DNA from: Saprospiraceae bacterium
GTDB taxonomy: Bacteria; Bacteroidota; Bacteroidia; Chitinophagales; Saprospiraceae
Assembly (NCBI GenBank): GCA_016715405.1
Contig: JADKAE010000006.1
Location: 62,001 to 126,000 of the forward strand
Reading direction: 5' to 3'
Length of the DNA stretch: 64,000 nt
The first letter of the stretch is position 1, and each line of letters opens with the position of its first letter. The notes beneath the pieces were generated by a model, which saw only the letters and a list, made by a program, of their open reading frames with translations, made no database searches and was not told the DNA's origin. Both the position numbers and the translations under genes were made by a program. Positions 54,257 through 63,711 of this stretch are shown here, in pieces.

Positions 54257-55065
54257 ATGCCTTCTTTTCCTGATAATCTGCTTGTATTTCATAAATACCA
54301 GGGCGCCGGCAACGATTTTGTGATGATCGACAACCGAACAGGCCTGTTTGCTCCGTTTGACGCTCCTGTCGCGATAGCGCATCTGTGCGACAGGCATTTC
54401 GGCATCGGCGCCGACGGACTAATTTTGCTGCAAGAGAAAGCCGGCTGGGATTTTGAAATGGTGTATTTTAATGCCGACGGTAATAAGAGCACCATGTGTG
54501 GCAATGGAGGCCGCTGCGTGGCAGCTTTCGCCCGGCAACTGGGTATACCGATACCCACGGAGCCTATCGCTTTTGGGCTGCCGATGGCGCCCACGAGGCA
54601 CTATTCCTTCCCAATGGTTGGGTTAGCCTCAAAATGAACGACGTAACGGGAGTAGAATCCGGCGATCGGTATTTCTACCTCAACACCGGTGCGCCCCATT
54701 ACGTGACTTTTGTAACAGACATCGAAAAAACAGACATCGTAGCGGAAGGCCGCCAGGTGCGCTACTCGCCCCGTTCCCAGCAAGTAGGCACCAACGTCAA
54801 TTTTGTGCAACTGACTCCCGAGGGAATTATCGTAGCCACCTATGAACGAGGGGTGGAAGATGAAACCCTCTCCTGTGGTACCGGCGTAACCGCCGCCGCT
54901 TTGGCTGCCTGTTTATCCTCTTCCGGTAAAATGAAAGATCGCATTGCCGTGTCCACCAAAGGAGGCAACCTGGAAGTGCGCTTTCAACCCACCCCCAACG
55001 GCTTTAAGGATATTTGGCTGAATGGCCCGGCTGTCCATGTTTTTACAGGAGAAATGAAAAATTAA
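54257..55065 (+). CDS. dapF: Diaminopimelate epimerase, frameshift near 54543
   Basis: About 270 residues when joined. Interconverts LL- and meso-diaminopimelate for lysine and peptidoglycan. The active-site Cys pair is intact: MCGNGGRCVAAFA in the first frame and SCGTGVTAAALAA in the second, plus KYQGAGNDFVMIDNR and LNTGAPHYVTFV. One base is missing near 54543 (FARQLG / TDTHGAYRFWAADGAHEALF). Start at ATG 54257, four bases after the previous stop. The end lies before an ATTCGTC array. Confidence 0.93.
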
Positions 55066-55117
55066 TAATGAAAATTATTTTCAATTGTCTAATTTCGATT
55101 AATTAATTAATAAAAAC

Positions 55118-55200
55118 ATTCGTCTTCGTCATTCGTCATTCGTCATTCGTCATTCGTCATTCGTCATTCGTCATTCGTCATTCGTCATTCGTCATTCGTA
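55118..55200. repeat. ATTCGTC heptamer array
   Basis: About eleven ATTCGTC (7 bp) units, one-sided, in the convergent gap between dapF and the sigma factor gene. The preceding text (AATTAATTAATAAAAACATT) resembles the loop of the array at 42594. Complement of the GACGAAT units at 29777. Confidence 0.88.
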
Positions 55201-55211
55201 TTGCAGTTCAC

Positions 55212-55250
55212 AAAAAAAGGGTTGTACCAATTGTAGCTGGCACAACCCTT
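55212..55250 (-). terminator. Intrinsic terminator of the ECF sigma gene
   Basis: AAGGGTTGT and ACAACCCTT form a nine-base stem; on the minus strand seven T follow. It lies 25 bases beyond the sigma factor stop. Confidence 0.9.
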
Positions 55251-55274
55251 CGAAACCGGTAAAGGCTTCGTGTA

Positions 55275-55856
55275 TTATTGGAGAATGACCTCTTTTTCTT
55301 CCACCATCTTGCGGATATTGATCAGGGCGTAGCGCATGCGGCCCAGGGCCGTATTGATGCTAACGCGCGTGAGCTTGGCGATCTCCTTGAAGCTCATATC
55401 TGCATAGTGCCGCAAGATAACCACTTCGCGTTGCTCGGGGGGCAGCATATCCACCAGGTGGCGCACTTTGTCGTGCGTCTGGCTGCGGATAATGAACTGC
55501 TCGGCATTGTCGTCAGACGTTTGGAGAATATCAAAGATATCAAACGTATCCGTCGGCGACACCTGCGGGCGGCGTTTCGTACGGCGGAAGTAGTCTACGC
55601 ACATATTGTAAGATATGCGCAGTGCCCACTGCAGAAACTTGCCTTCGTGGTTGTATTTTCCACGTCGCAACGTATCGATAATCTTGATGAATACTTCCTG
55701 GAAGATATCCTCGGCAAGACTTTGGTCTTTGACAAAGAGATATATGGAGGTGTAAATCTTTTGCTGGTGGCGGTTCAGCAATTCCTCGAAGGCGCGCTCA
55801 TCTCCTTCCAAATAGAGAGCAATAAGTTGTTGGTCGTTCAACTGTGTAACTTGCAT
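55275..55856 (-). CDS. ECF-type RNA polymerase sigma factor
   Basis: 193 residues with sigma region 2 (ERAFEELLNRHQQKIYTSIY, LAEDIFQEVFIKIIDTL, FLQWALRISYNMCVDYFRRT) and region 4 (LPPEQREVVILRHYADMSFK, EIAKLTRVSINTALGRMRYA). Directs RNA polymerase to a stress or envelope regulon. No anti-sigma gene is adjacent (the upstream neighbour is a divergent M1 peptidase), so regulation may be via another locus. The 380 bases upstream (55857-56237) are AT-rich with no other gene. Confidence 0.93.
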   Translation of the reverse strand: MQVTQLNDQQLIALYLEGDERAFEELLNRHQQKIYTSIYLFVKDQSLAEDIFQEVFIKIIDTLRRGKYNHEGKFLQWALRISYNMCVDYFRRTKRRPQVSPTDTFDIFDILQTSDDNAEQFIIRSQTHDKVRHLVDMLPPEQREVVILRHYADMSFKEIAKLTRVSINTALGRMRYALINIRKMVEEKEVILQ

Positions 55857-56237
55857 AACTAAATAACTTTAGTGTAATGGGACTCTGACTAATTATTTAG
55901 TGTAAAAGTTACAGTCGATAATCAACAATTTTTGGTTAACAAATGAGCGTGTGAAATGAAATTTGTTATTTCGTTACGTCAAAGATAGAAGTAAGTCTGA
56001 CAACCACCAAACAAGAAGGTATATTTTTTTAATATTTTAACACAAGATTAACCCCTATATTAAAATAATATGCCGGTTACCTTTATAATCCTCATATTAA
56101 AACGTTGGTTTATAGCGTATTTAATAAAATAATTTTACCCAACTTCGTTTTTGGCAAATTTTTATACACAACCCGGCGTTTTGCTACATCATTGCCGTTT
56201 TAACATATAAAATCGTGATATCTAAACTCATTCAAAT

Positions 56238-57944
56238 ATGATCCATATTCGCTTTCGCGCACTTCTGCGGTATTATTGGCTACTTTGCCTTCTAATGCCT
56301 GGTTTTACGGTCATCCAGGCGCAAGTAGATTTCTACAATACCTACTCTTTTACACGAGCGGATACCTTGCGTGGAATGCTCCGGCCCGAACGCACCTGCT
56401 ACGACGTATACTACTACGATTTGTTTACCCGGGTAAAAGTAGATCGCCAATGGATTGAAGGATACGTTGATATATACTATAAGGTGTTGGCCGATTTCTC
56501 GACCCTCCAACTCGACCTATACGCCAATATGGCTATTGAAAAGGTCACAGCCGGCGAAAAGAAATTGAACTTCCAGCGCCAGGGCGACGCTTTTTTTGTG
56601 CAGTTTGAAAATACACAGCCCAAAGGCAGCACCGGCCAATTGCGCGTATATTATTTCGGCGCACCCCGCGTAGCAAAAAATCCTCCCTGGGACGGCGGGT
56701 TTGTGTGGAGTCAGGACGACAAGGGCGCCCCCTGGGTGGGCGTAGCCTGCGAAGGCGACGGCGCCAGCCTGTGGTGGCCCAACAAAGACCACCTGTCTGA
56801 CGAACCCGACAGCATGTCTATACGCATCTCCGTGCCTGCCGGGCTTACCTGCGTAGCCAACGGCAACCTGCGGCAAACAGTACCCGACGGCGACATGCAG
56901 CGCTTCGACTGGTTTGTCTCCTACCCCATCAACAACTACAACGTCACACTTAATATTGCCAATTACGCCCACTTCCAGGATGTATACCAGGCTAAAGACG
57001 GGGAAAAACTCGCCCTCGATTATTATGTGCTGGCCTACAACAAAGACAAAGCCGCCTCGCATTTCAAACAGGTGCAGCAGGTCCTCGCCGCTTACGAACA
57101 CTTTTTTGGCAAATATCCCTTCTGGCGCGACGGATTTGCACTTGTTGAAACGCCCTACCTGGGCATGGAACACCAAAGTGCTATAGCTTATGGCAACCAA
57201 TACATGCGTGGTTATCTGGGCGGCATGATCCCGCCCGATATGGATTGGGATTACATCATCGTACACGAAACGGGCCACGAATACTTCGGCAACAGCGTCA
57301 GTTGCAATGATATAGCGGAAATGTGGATCCACGAATCTTTTACAACTTATATGGAAGCCCTGTATGTGGAGTACGCCAATGGGTACGCCGATGCCATCAG
57401 ATATCTCAACAGTCAGCGCCCGTTTATCCGCAACCAGGAGCCCATACTCGGTCCGATGGGTGTGAATTTTGACAACTGGCAAGGCAGCGACCACTATTAC
57501 AAAGGCGCCTGGATGTTGCACAGTTTGCGCCACGCTATCGGTAATGACGAACAATGGTGGGCATTGCTAAAAGAATTTTACAGCCGGTCCAGCTATTCTA
57601 ATGTAACGACCATCGACTTTATCACTTTCACAAATAACTTTACGGGTATAAATTTCAGTCCGTTTTTCGAGCAGTACCTCACCTACCCTGGCATTCCTGT
57701 TTTTCAATACCAGCTTCAACAAAAGGGCGAAGACCTCAAGCTGCGTTATCGCTGGAAATGCGACGTGCCCAGTTTTGATATGCCCATGCTGGTAGGCGAC
57801 CCTGCCCGCTATACGCGCATTCAACCCCTCACCGGTGAATGGAGAGAAATAGTATTAGAAGGCATGAAAATCAAGGATTTCCGAGTGGCGACAGAATTGT
57901 TTTATGTCAAGAAACAAGAACTGAAACCGGACAAAGGCAACTAA
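56238..57944 (+). CDS. M1-family zinc aminopeptidase
   Basis: 568 residues, exported (signal-like LLCLLMPGFTVIQAQ). The N-terminal saddle domain includes LWWPNKDHLSDEPDS. The catalytic domain has the exopeptidase-recognition motif LGMEHQSAI and the zinc site HETGHEYFG with H343, H347 and E366 (WIHESF), the usual 18 residues apart. The C-terminal armadillo-like domain of larger M1 enzymes is absent. Removes N-terminal residues from peptides, here in the periplasm or outside. No breaks. Confidence 0.93.
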   Translation: MIHIRFRALLRYYWLLCLLMPGFTVIQAQVDFYNTYSFTRADTLRGMLRPERTCYDVYYYDLFTRVKVDRQWIEGYVDIYYKVLADFSTLQLDLYANMAIEKVTAGEKKLNFQRQGDAFFVQFENTQPKGSTGQLRVYYFGAPRVAKNPPWDGGFVWSQDDKGAPWVGVACEGDGASLWWPNKDHLSDEPDSMSIRISVPAGLTCVANGNLRQTVPDGDMQRFDWFVSYPINNYNVTLNIANYAHFQDVYQAKDGEKLALDYYVLAYNKDKAASHFKQVQQVLAAYEHFFGKYPFWRDGFALVETPYLGMEHQSAIAYGNQYMRGYLGGMIPPDMDWDYIIVHETGHEYFGNSVSCNDIAEMWIHESFTTYMEALYVEYANGYADAIRYLNSQRPFIRNQEPILGPMGVNFDNWQGSDHYYKGAWMLHSLRHAIGNDEQWWALLKEFYSRSSYSNVTTIDFITFTNNFTGINFSPFFEQYLTYPGIPVFQYQLQQKGEDLKLRYRWKCDVPSFDMPMLVGDPARYTRIQPLTGEWREIVLEGMKIKDFRVATELFYVKKQELKPDKGN

Positions 57945-58100
57945 CTGTGTAAAATGTCTTTGCCAGGACGTTCTGGATACAATGGGGGCTATACTTTTGT
58001 TGTATTGCTACATAAGCTGATATTCAATTCAAGGAATAATATCTGATCTTATTTTGCATTCGCCCAGCTTTTCAGCAATAACTTTCCTGTTATATACCGA

Positions 58101-58140
58101 GGGCGGGCAGGTGGCAAATGCTACCTGTCCGCCCTTCTTT
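58101..58140. terminator. Intrinsic terminator, bidirectional
   Basis: GGGCGGGCAGGTGGC and GCTACCTGTCCGCCC pair over about 4 bases, followed by TTCTTT. It lies between the M1 gene (+) and the convergent DinB gene (-), ending next to the latter's stop. Confidence 0.88.
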
Positions 58141-58708
58141 ATTCCTTAAATAGCGGAAATTCCTCCAATTCCATCACGCGTTTGGCTTGGCGCAGGTGTC
58201 TTTCTTCGTGGTTAGTGAGAATATGGCATGCGTCATGAAGGCTATAGGTAATAAAGGAGCTGGCGGGAGAAGTCATTATCGCGCGGCGGTGATCAATTGC
58301 ATCCGTTTCCTGCAAATATTTAATAAACACCTGATTGTGGGCAGCAAATTCTGCTACGATTGTGGGCGGCACTTCGCTTCGTTGAGGCATGAACGCAGCG
58401 GGAGCGGACATTTTCTGTCGAGGGTCGGGCGTGATAGTTCGCAGCAGCATATAGCCACACAGTTGGGGCCAACCCGGCAAGGATTCCCATATCGTTTTAC
58501 GCTTGGCGCCGCGGGCCAGCTGCTCGAATTGCGGAAAATACGTAGTATTAGAAACGATAAGATGGTCGAGGCACTGGCCGATACTCCACTTTTCGTGATT
58601 CAGTTTCCAGTTGAGTTGTTCGTTGGTGAGGTTACCGAAAGTATCCTCGGCGTCCTGGCTCACTTTCTCAATACGCCGTACAAGTCCTTGTAAATATGGG
58701 TTATTCAT
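58139..58708 (-). CDS. DinB-like four-helix protein
   Basis: 189 residues with the DinB/YfiT fold: NLTNEQLNWKLNHEKWSIGQ, CLDHLIVSNTTYFP and the last helix with ACHILTNHEERHLRQAKRV. The three metal-ligand His of the fold are visible as H in CLDHL, and in NHEERHL (two). Family members include thiol transferases and DNA-damage-induced proteins; the specific reaction here is unknown. Cytoplasmic. Complete. Confidence 0.88.
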   Translation of the reverse strand: MNNPYLQGLVRRIEKVSQDAEDTFGNLTNEQLNWKLNHEKWSIGQCLDHLIVSNTTYFPQFEQLARGAKRKTIWESLPGWPQLCGYMLLRTITPDPRQKMSAPAAFMPQRSEVPPTIVAEFAAHNQVFIKYLQETDAIDHRRAIMTSPASSFITYSLHDACHILTNHEERHLRQAKRVMELEEFPLFKE

Positions 58709-58751
58709 TGAGGTGTAAGTGGTTCAAATCAAAGATATTATTTTTCAACAA

Positions 58752-59471
58752 TCAGCCAAGATTTTTGGGGCGTTTTTGTAACCAACTGCTGTCGTTGAGC
58801 AATATCCAGTTGCCATCGACATCCAGGTAAGCGCCATCGGGAAAAACGCTCAAAAACGAGTTGTGGTAAAAATCGCGGGTTTGCTGGATGTCGGCGGGCG
58901 AGACGGCCAGGCGGTTGAAGAGCAGGAGGCCTCCCGGCGAAAGCAATGTGCTGAGTTGCCCGAGAAAATCGGGTGTTTCAAAGACATCCGGTACTTTATC
59001 GTCTTCGAAAATATCCACACAGATCAGGTCATAGGTGAAATCGGCCGGATCGCTTTGCATAATATAAGTAAAGGCATCTGCGCAAATTAGCTGGATATTT
59101 GATTGCAGTGTGGGCAATGTATAGCGGCTGGCCAGGTCGATCACGGCTTCGTCGGCCTCAATGGCTGTATAATAATAATTCCGACGCAGCTTATGCTCTA
59201 AAATTACAGGAATGCTTCCTAGTCCAAAACCCAGTATGAGCACTTCCCCGCCGGGCAATTCGTCGAGCGGAACCCGCTGAAAGGCTTTTACAAAATTATC
59301 GTATAAATCGCCATATGAATACACAGCATTGGCCGTACTAAGCTGATAACGCCCGTTTTTCAGGCTGACGTACAAGTGTGGGTTGAGCTCGCTGGTTGCG
59401 CTTTCCACGTGCCATTCCCACAAATAACTCAGCCATTTTTTCCAAAGAGGTGTTTCCATGTTGCTTTGCAA
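58752..59471 (-). CDS. Spermidine-synthase-like (SAM-binding) protein
   Basis: 239 residues. A Rossmann SAM-binding part (EVLILGFGLGSIPVILEHKL with the G-x-G-x-G loop, then YYTAIEADEAVIDLASRYTL and a DAFTYIMQSDPADFTYDLI region) resembles polyamine aminopropyltransferases and related methyltransferases. The true spermidine-synthase proton-acceptor Asp region (D-x-x-D) is not clearly kept (VDIFEDDKVPDVFETPDFL), so an orphan member is likely. Alternative start ATG 59459 (METPLWKK). The TTTAGCG repeat lies 2 bases upstream of the start. Confidence 0.78.
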   Translation of the reverse strand: MQSNMETPLWKKWLSYLWEWHVESATSELNPHLYVSLKNGRYQLSTANAVYSYGDLYDNFVKAFQRVPLDELPGGEVLILGFGLGSIPVILEHKLRRNYYYTAIEADEAVIDLASRYTLPTLQSNIQLICADAFTYIMQSDPADFTYDLICVDIFEDDKVPDVFETPDFLGQLSTLLSPGGLLLFNRLAVSPADIQQTRDFYHNSFLSVFPDGAYLDVDGNWILLNDSSWLQKRPKNLG

Positions 59472-59472
59472 G

Positions 59473-59578
59473 GTTTAGCGATTGGGTTTAGCGATTGGGG
59501 TTAGCCATACGTTTAGCGATATGTTTAGAAAACTAAACCCTAACGCTAAACTGCGCATGCACTAAACCCTCCTAAACC
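59473..59578. repeat. TTTAGCG-family inverted repeat, copy 5
   Basis: GTTTAGCGATTGGGTTTAGCG on the left, ACCCTAACGCTAAACTGCGC and ATGCACTAAACC on the right, complementary. It fills the gap between two minus-strand genes, right after the lipoprotein stop (59584 side) and before the methyltransferase-like start. Confidence 0.85.
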
Positions 59579-59583
59579 TTTCC

Positions 59584-60081
59584 TTATTCCATCTCCAAGC
59601 GGTGTTGCTCCATCAACTTTTGGCCTGCATTCAGGCTGGTCAGCATTGCGTCGCGTACCTGAATGATAGTGGTTTTTTCCTGTAGCAGATAAGACACGAT
59701 TTCTTCGTGGGGCATTTCTGCTTTGCGCAAATTATTGATTTGCTTTAAATTATTCATCCAGTCAAACATACTGGCGTCTGATTGCTCCAAAAATTCAAGA
59801 ACTGTAATTAGTTGGCTTTTGGTAGCCACATCCAGCTTGCTATTTTCCTTGAGTTCTTTTTTAAAACGCTGCGACATGCGGTTAATCTCGCTGGTTTGGG
59901 GCATCACGCTATCGTGAACGGCCATAATACCGGTCCACAAACTATCCTGCAACTGGAGTTGTTCCTGCGTGTAGGGGGCTTTTGTGGGCGCTGTTTCCGG
60001 AGTTTTTTCTTCGCTTTGTCTGCCGCAAGCCTGAAGCATGATCCCAGCTGCGATGGTTAATAAAAGAAGAGGCACTTTCAT
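59584..60081 (-). CDS. Small helical lipoprotein of unknown function
   Basis: 165 residues. Signal sequence with lipobox (IAAGIMLQACG, lipidated Cys19), then a Pro/Thr-rich linker and a helical body (LQLQDSLWTGIMAVHDSVMP, INRMSQRFKKELKENSK, VLEFLEQSDASMFDWMNN). No family recognised. Probably an outer-membrane-anchored periplasmic protein. Upstream lies the 110-base gap to the thiolase. Confidence 0.78.
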   Translation of the reverse strand: MKVPLLLLTIAAGIMLQACGRQSEEKTPETAPTKAPYTQEQLQLQDSLWTGIMAVHDSVMPQTSEINRMSQRFKKELKENSKLDVATKSQLITVLEFLEQSDASMFDWMNNLKQINNLRKAEMPHEEIVSYLLQEKTTIIQVRDAMLTSLNAGQKLMEQHRLEME

Positions 60082-60190
60082 TTTTCTTTTTTTTTGGAAA
60101 TTGAAACATATTGCGCAGCAAAATTAAAATATGGCAGTATATAGCCTATGATAAAACCGTTTTATTTTGCCGATTCATTATCTCTATCAT

Positions 60191-61396
60191 ATGTTATCAT
60201 CCACATACATCATTGACGGCGTTCGCACGCCTGGGGCCGCCTGGGGGAGCGCTGGCGCCCGTGCGGGCCGACGATCTGGCGGCCCATGCCATTCGGGAGC
60301 TTGTAGCGCGACATCCGGATATAGACCCTGCCGCTTATGACGACGTTATACTCGGCTGCGCCAACCAGGCCGGAAGACAACCGCAATATAGCCCGCATGG
60401 CCTTGCTGCTGGCGGGTCTTCCGCATACCGTTCCCGGTGAAACCGTCAACCGACTGTGCGCATCGGGGCTGGCCGCCGCTGTCAATGCCCACCGTGCCAT
60501 TGCCGTGGGCGATGGTCACCTTTTTATCGCCGGAGGCGTAGAGCACATGACCCGCAGCCCCTGGGTAATATCAAAGACTTCGACACCCTTTGGCCGCGAT
60601 GCAGAAATGTTTGACACCAGCTTCGGCTGGCGTTTTGTAAATCCCGCCATGAAGGCCGCTTATGGCGTTGAAAGCATGGGCCAAACCGCCGAAAACCTGG
60701 CCGACCTTTATCATATCAGCCGCGAAGACCAGGATCGATTTGCGGTGTGGTCGCAGCAAAAGGCCGCAAAAGCTCGCGAAAGCGGGCGTTTTGCCCTCGA
60801 AATTGCGCCGGTGGAGGTGCCTCAGGGCAAACAAGCTCCTTTGCAAATCGCCCACGACGAATTTATCAAACCCGATACTACTATGGAGGCATTGGCCCGG
60901 CTAAAGCCCGCATTTCGCGAAGGCGGCACCGTGACAGCCGGCAACGCCTCGGGGCTCAACGACGGCGCCGCCGCTGTGCTGATCGCTTCCGATCGGGCCG
61001 TTGAAAGCTACGGCCTCAAACCCCTGGCGCGCCTTGTTGCTTCGGCCGTTGTGGGGGTAGAACCCCGCATCATGGGTATCGGCCCGGTGGAAGCATCCCG
61101 CCGCGCCCCTGGCCAAAGCCGGCATAACGTTTGCCGACCTCGACCTCATCGAACTCAACGAAGCATTCGCCTCACAAGTACTGGCCTGTACCCGATCCTG
61201 GGGACTGGCCGACGACGACCCCCGCCTCAACCCCAACGGCGGCGCCATTGCCCTGGGCCACCCCCTGGGTATGAGCGGCGCCCGCCTCCTGCTCTCCGCA
61301 GCCCGCGAATTACAACAACGCCAACTGCGCTACGCCCTGGTGACGATGTGTATCGGCGTGGGGCAAGGATATGCGGTGGTGTTGGAGAGGGGTTGA
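60191..61396 (+). CDS. Acetyl-CoA acetyltransferase-type thiolase, three frameshifts
   Basis: About 402 residues when joined; starts MLSSTYIIDGVRTP. Frames change near 60234 (G4 run), 60373 and 61095. The middle frame holds the nucleophile region NRLCASGLAAAVNAH, AGGVEHMTRSPWV and GTVTAGNASGLNDGAAAVLI. The last frame holds LIELNEAFASQVLA, ALGHPLGMSGARLLL (His) and VTMCIGVGQGYAVVLER (second Cys). The wording (GGVEHMTRSPWVI) is nearer to the PcaF/FadA-type 3-oxoadipyl- or 3-ketoacyl-CoA thiolases than to the gene at 2603. The stop TGA lies in the repeat unit GGTTGATGAG. Confidence 0.9.
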
Positions 61397-61464
61397 TGAG
61401 GGTTGATGAGGGATTAGAATGAGCCCTCATAGACTTTCATAAACTTTCATCAACCCTCATCAAC
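61397..61464. repeat. GGTTGATGAG inverted array
   Basis: Left units GGGTTGATGAGGGATTAG and right units TTTCATCAACCCTCATCAAC are complementary around GAGCCCTCATAGACTTTCAT. It begins in the stop codon of the thiolase and ends before the dnaB promoter region. Confidence 0.85.
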
Positions 61465-61497
61465 AATATACACCGCTTAATTCTCTGAAGAAAATAG

Positions 61498-61505
61498 TAG
61501 CTTTG
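61498..61505 (+). promoter_or_regulatory. Bacteroidota -7 promoter element of dnaB
   Basis: TAGCTTTG fits TAnnTTTG exactly, 31 bases before the dnaB ATG and just past the repeat. No obvious -33 element. Confidence 0.55.
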
Positions 61506-61535
61506 TACGGAACAACACCTCCTAATTAATCGATC

Positions 61536-63062
61536 ATGGCAGATCCCAAACAAACTGGCGTTACTCCGGTGGGCGGTTTGCGTCAGAAGGGCGCAAAACA
61601 GCGGGTCGAGGACCTGTCGAACTACGTGTTCGGCAAGGTACAGCCCCAGGCCGTACCCTTGGGGAAGCCGTGTTGGGCGCCCTCATGATCGACAAAGATG
61701 CGTTATCGATTGTACTCGACATCATACGCGCCGAGAGTTTTTACCTCGACGCCCACCAGTATATTTTTCAAGCCATGTTGCGCCTCTTTGAGCGCTCGCA
61801 GCCTATAGACCTGCTCACGGCAACTGAAGAGCTCAAAAAATCGGGCGACCTGGAAGCCGTAGGCGGCCCCGCCTACCTGGCCGAACTCACCAACCGCGTA
61901 GCTTCGGCAGCCAACATCGAATACCACGCGCGCATCATTGCGCAAAACACATCCAGCGGGAGCTCATTAGGCGTTTCACAAAATCATCCGCGACTCTTTT
62001 GAGGATACCACCGACGTATTCCAGTTGCTCGACGACGCCGAACAGGGCTTGTTTTCTATTGCCCAGCAAAATATGCGACGCAGCTACGAAAGCATTAGCT
62101 CACTGGCTACCAAGGCCATCAAGCAGTTGGAGGAACTCAAAAACAAGGAACACGGGCTCACCGGTGTGCCCACCGGGTTTACCGAACTCGACCGCCTCAC
62201 GTCGGGCTGGCAGCCTTCCGACCTCATTATTGTAGCAGCGCGCCCGGCGATGGGTAAAACCAGTTTCGTTTTGTCCATGGCACGCAATGCCGCTGTTGAT
62301 TTTGGCAAGGGCGTTGCCCTGTTTTCGCTTGAAATGTCGGGTATTCAGCTGGCGCAACGCCTTATTTCTATGGAAGCCGAAATTTCGGGCAGCAAGATGC
62401 GCCACGCCCAACTCGAAGAATACGAGTGGCAACAATTGCAAAGCGCGATCACCCGTATCGGCGAAGCGCCTATTTTTATCGACGATACGGCAGGTATTAA
62501 TGTGTTCGAATTGCGCGCCAAATGCCGGCGCATGAAACTCCAGCACGACATTCAGCTCATCATCATCGATTACCTGCAGCTGATGAGCGGCGGGGCTGAC
62601 AACCAGCGCGGCAACCGCGAACAGGAAGTCAGCGCCATTTCCCGCGCACTGAAAGGACTGGCCAAAGAACTCAACGTGCCCGTCATCGCCCTGTCGCAGC
62701 TCAGCCGAGCCGTAGAAGTGCGCGGCGGCACCAAAAGGCCACAGTTGTCGGACCTCAGAGAATCGGGCTCAATAGAACAAGACGCTGATATTGTGTCGTT
62801 TATATATAGGCCGGAATACTATGGGATAATGGAAGACGAGGAAGGCCATTCACTAAAAGGCGTGTCCGAAATTATCGTCGCCAAAAACCGCCACGGCGCC
62901 GCCAAAAACGTCAAACTCCGATTTATTGAGGATTACGCCCGTTTCTCCGACCTCGATGATCCTAACTTCGACGATCTACCCGGCGATACCTTCGAAGGGC
63001 CCTACACCGGCGTGATTACCCGGCCTTCGAGAATGAATGAGGATGAGGATATTCCGTTTTGA
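61536..63062 (+). CDS. dnaB: Replicative DNA helicase DnaB, three frameshifts
   Basis: About 510 residues when joined. Hexameric helicase that unwinds DNA at the fork. The N-terminal primase-binding domain (DALSIVLDIIRAESFYLDAH, LTNRVASAANIEYHARIIA) is followed by the RecA-like core with Walker A ARPAMGKTSF, IIIDYLQLMSG (Walker B), LSQLSRAVEVRGGTKRPQLS and the SDLRESGSIEQDADIV arginine-finger region. Frameshifts at a G4 run (61661-61664), an A4 run (61944-61947) and an A4 run (61980-61983) each need one more base. DnaB is essential, so these are almost certainly sequencing errors. Acidic C-tail MNEDEDIPF is typical of Bacteroidota. Confidence 0.97.
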
Positions 63063-63175
63063 TTTGCTGATGTGCTGATGTGCTGATTTGCTGATTTGCT
63101 GATTTGCTGATTTTATTATTTATAAAAAAATTATCAAGCATCAAGCATCAAACATCAACCATCAACTTTTGTCTT
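63063..63175. repeat. TGCTGATT octamer array plus CATCAAG units
   Basis: About seven TGCTGATT or TGCTGATG units, then AT-rich TTATTATTTATAAAAAAATT, then ATCAAGCATCAAGCATCAAA. The right part is only loosely complementary to the left. It starts at the dnaB stop codon. Same units as 35545-35690 and 49190-49233. Confidence 0.85.
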
Positions 63176-63601
63176 GAGAGTTGCCTGCCGGTACATGTCC
63201 TCAAACAGCAAAGAAGAACCGATGCCTACACCGATAACGGTGCGGATAGCATCTTCCGGTTTAACATTGAGGTACACCACCTGGTCTTCTCGTACGTGGA
63301 AAATAAACCCGTTGGTGGGGTTGGGCGCAGTGGGTACAAACACGGTGATCATGTTCGTATCGGGATGTTCATCCACTACAAAACCGGTCATGCGCGTAGG
63401 ATTGCTATACACATCTACCAGCACCACCTTACTAAAAGGCATGCGTTTGGCGCCGATCAATTGTTGCACGGTTTCGCTGACCAGCGAATAGAACGGCAGT
63501 TGCTTTAGCATATTTTCTTCGGCAAAAGCAAAAATCCGTTTGCCGAGATTAGTTTGAACCACCAGTCCCACCACAAAAAACAGGCCGATAACGAGTCCCA
63601 A
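63155..63601 (-). CDS. DUF502-family membrane protein, apparently N-terminally truncated
   Basis: About 148 residues from a TTG at 63601. It shows one membrane segment (LVIGLFFVVGLVVQTNLGKR), then the family body (ENMLKQLPFYSLVSETVQQL, MTGFVVDEHPDTNMITVFVP, PNPTNGFIFHVREDQVVYL). Full-length DUF502 proteins start with a further membrane segment about 50-60 residues upstream, which is not found here; a TAA lies just before in this frame. Either truncated or frameshifted in 63602-63660. Its last codons fall in the CATCAAG repeat. Confidence 0.75.
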   Translation of the reverse strand: MGLVIGLFFVVGLVVQTNLGKRIFAFAEENMLKQLPFYSLVSETVQQLIGAKRMPFSKVVLVDVYSNPTRMTGFVVDEHPDTNMITVFVPTAPNPTNGFIFHVREDQVVYLNVKPEDAIRTVIGVGIGSSLLFEDMYRQATLKTKVDG

Positions 63602-63711
63602 CGCAATTAGGTCGAGGATTGTTTATCTGATAAATGTCCCGGATATGTGGATCTCGGAAAAAAATATCTCTATAAAAGCGTATTTTGGTAGCCACAATAA
63701 TTTACAATTTC

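Noticed and set aside
56517..57554. 345-residue minus-strand open frame
   Set aside because: Lies entirely opposite the M1 peptidase, whose zinc motif and length are convincing; no family features in the reverse protein.
61536..63062. dnaB as a real split gene or an intein insertion
   Set aside because: The breaks are single bases in homopolymers with no extra sequence inserted; no intein motifs.
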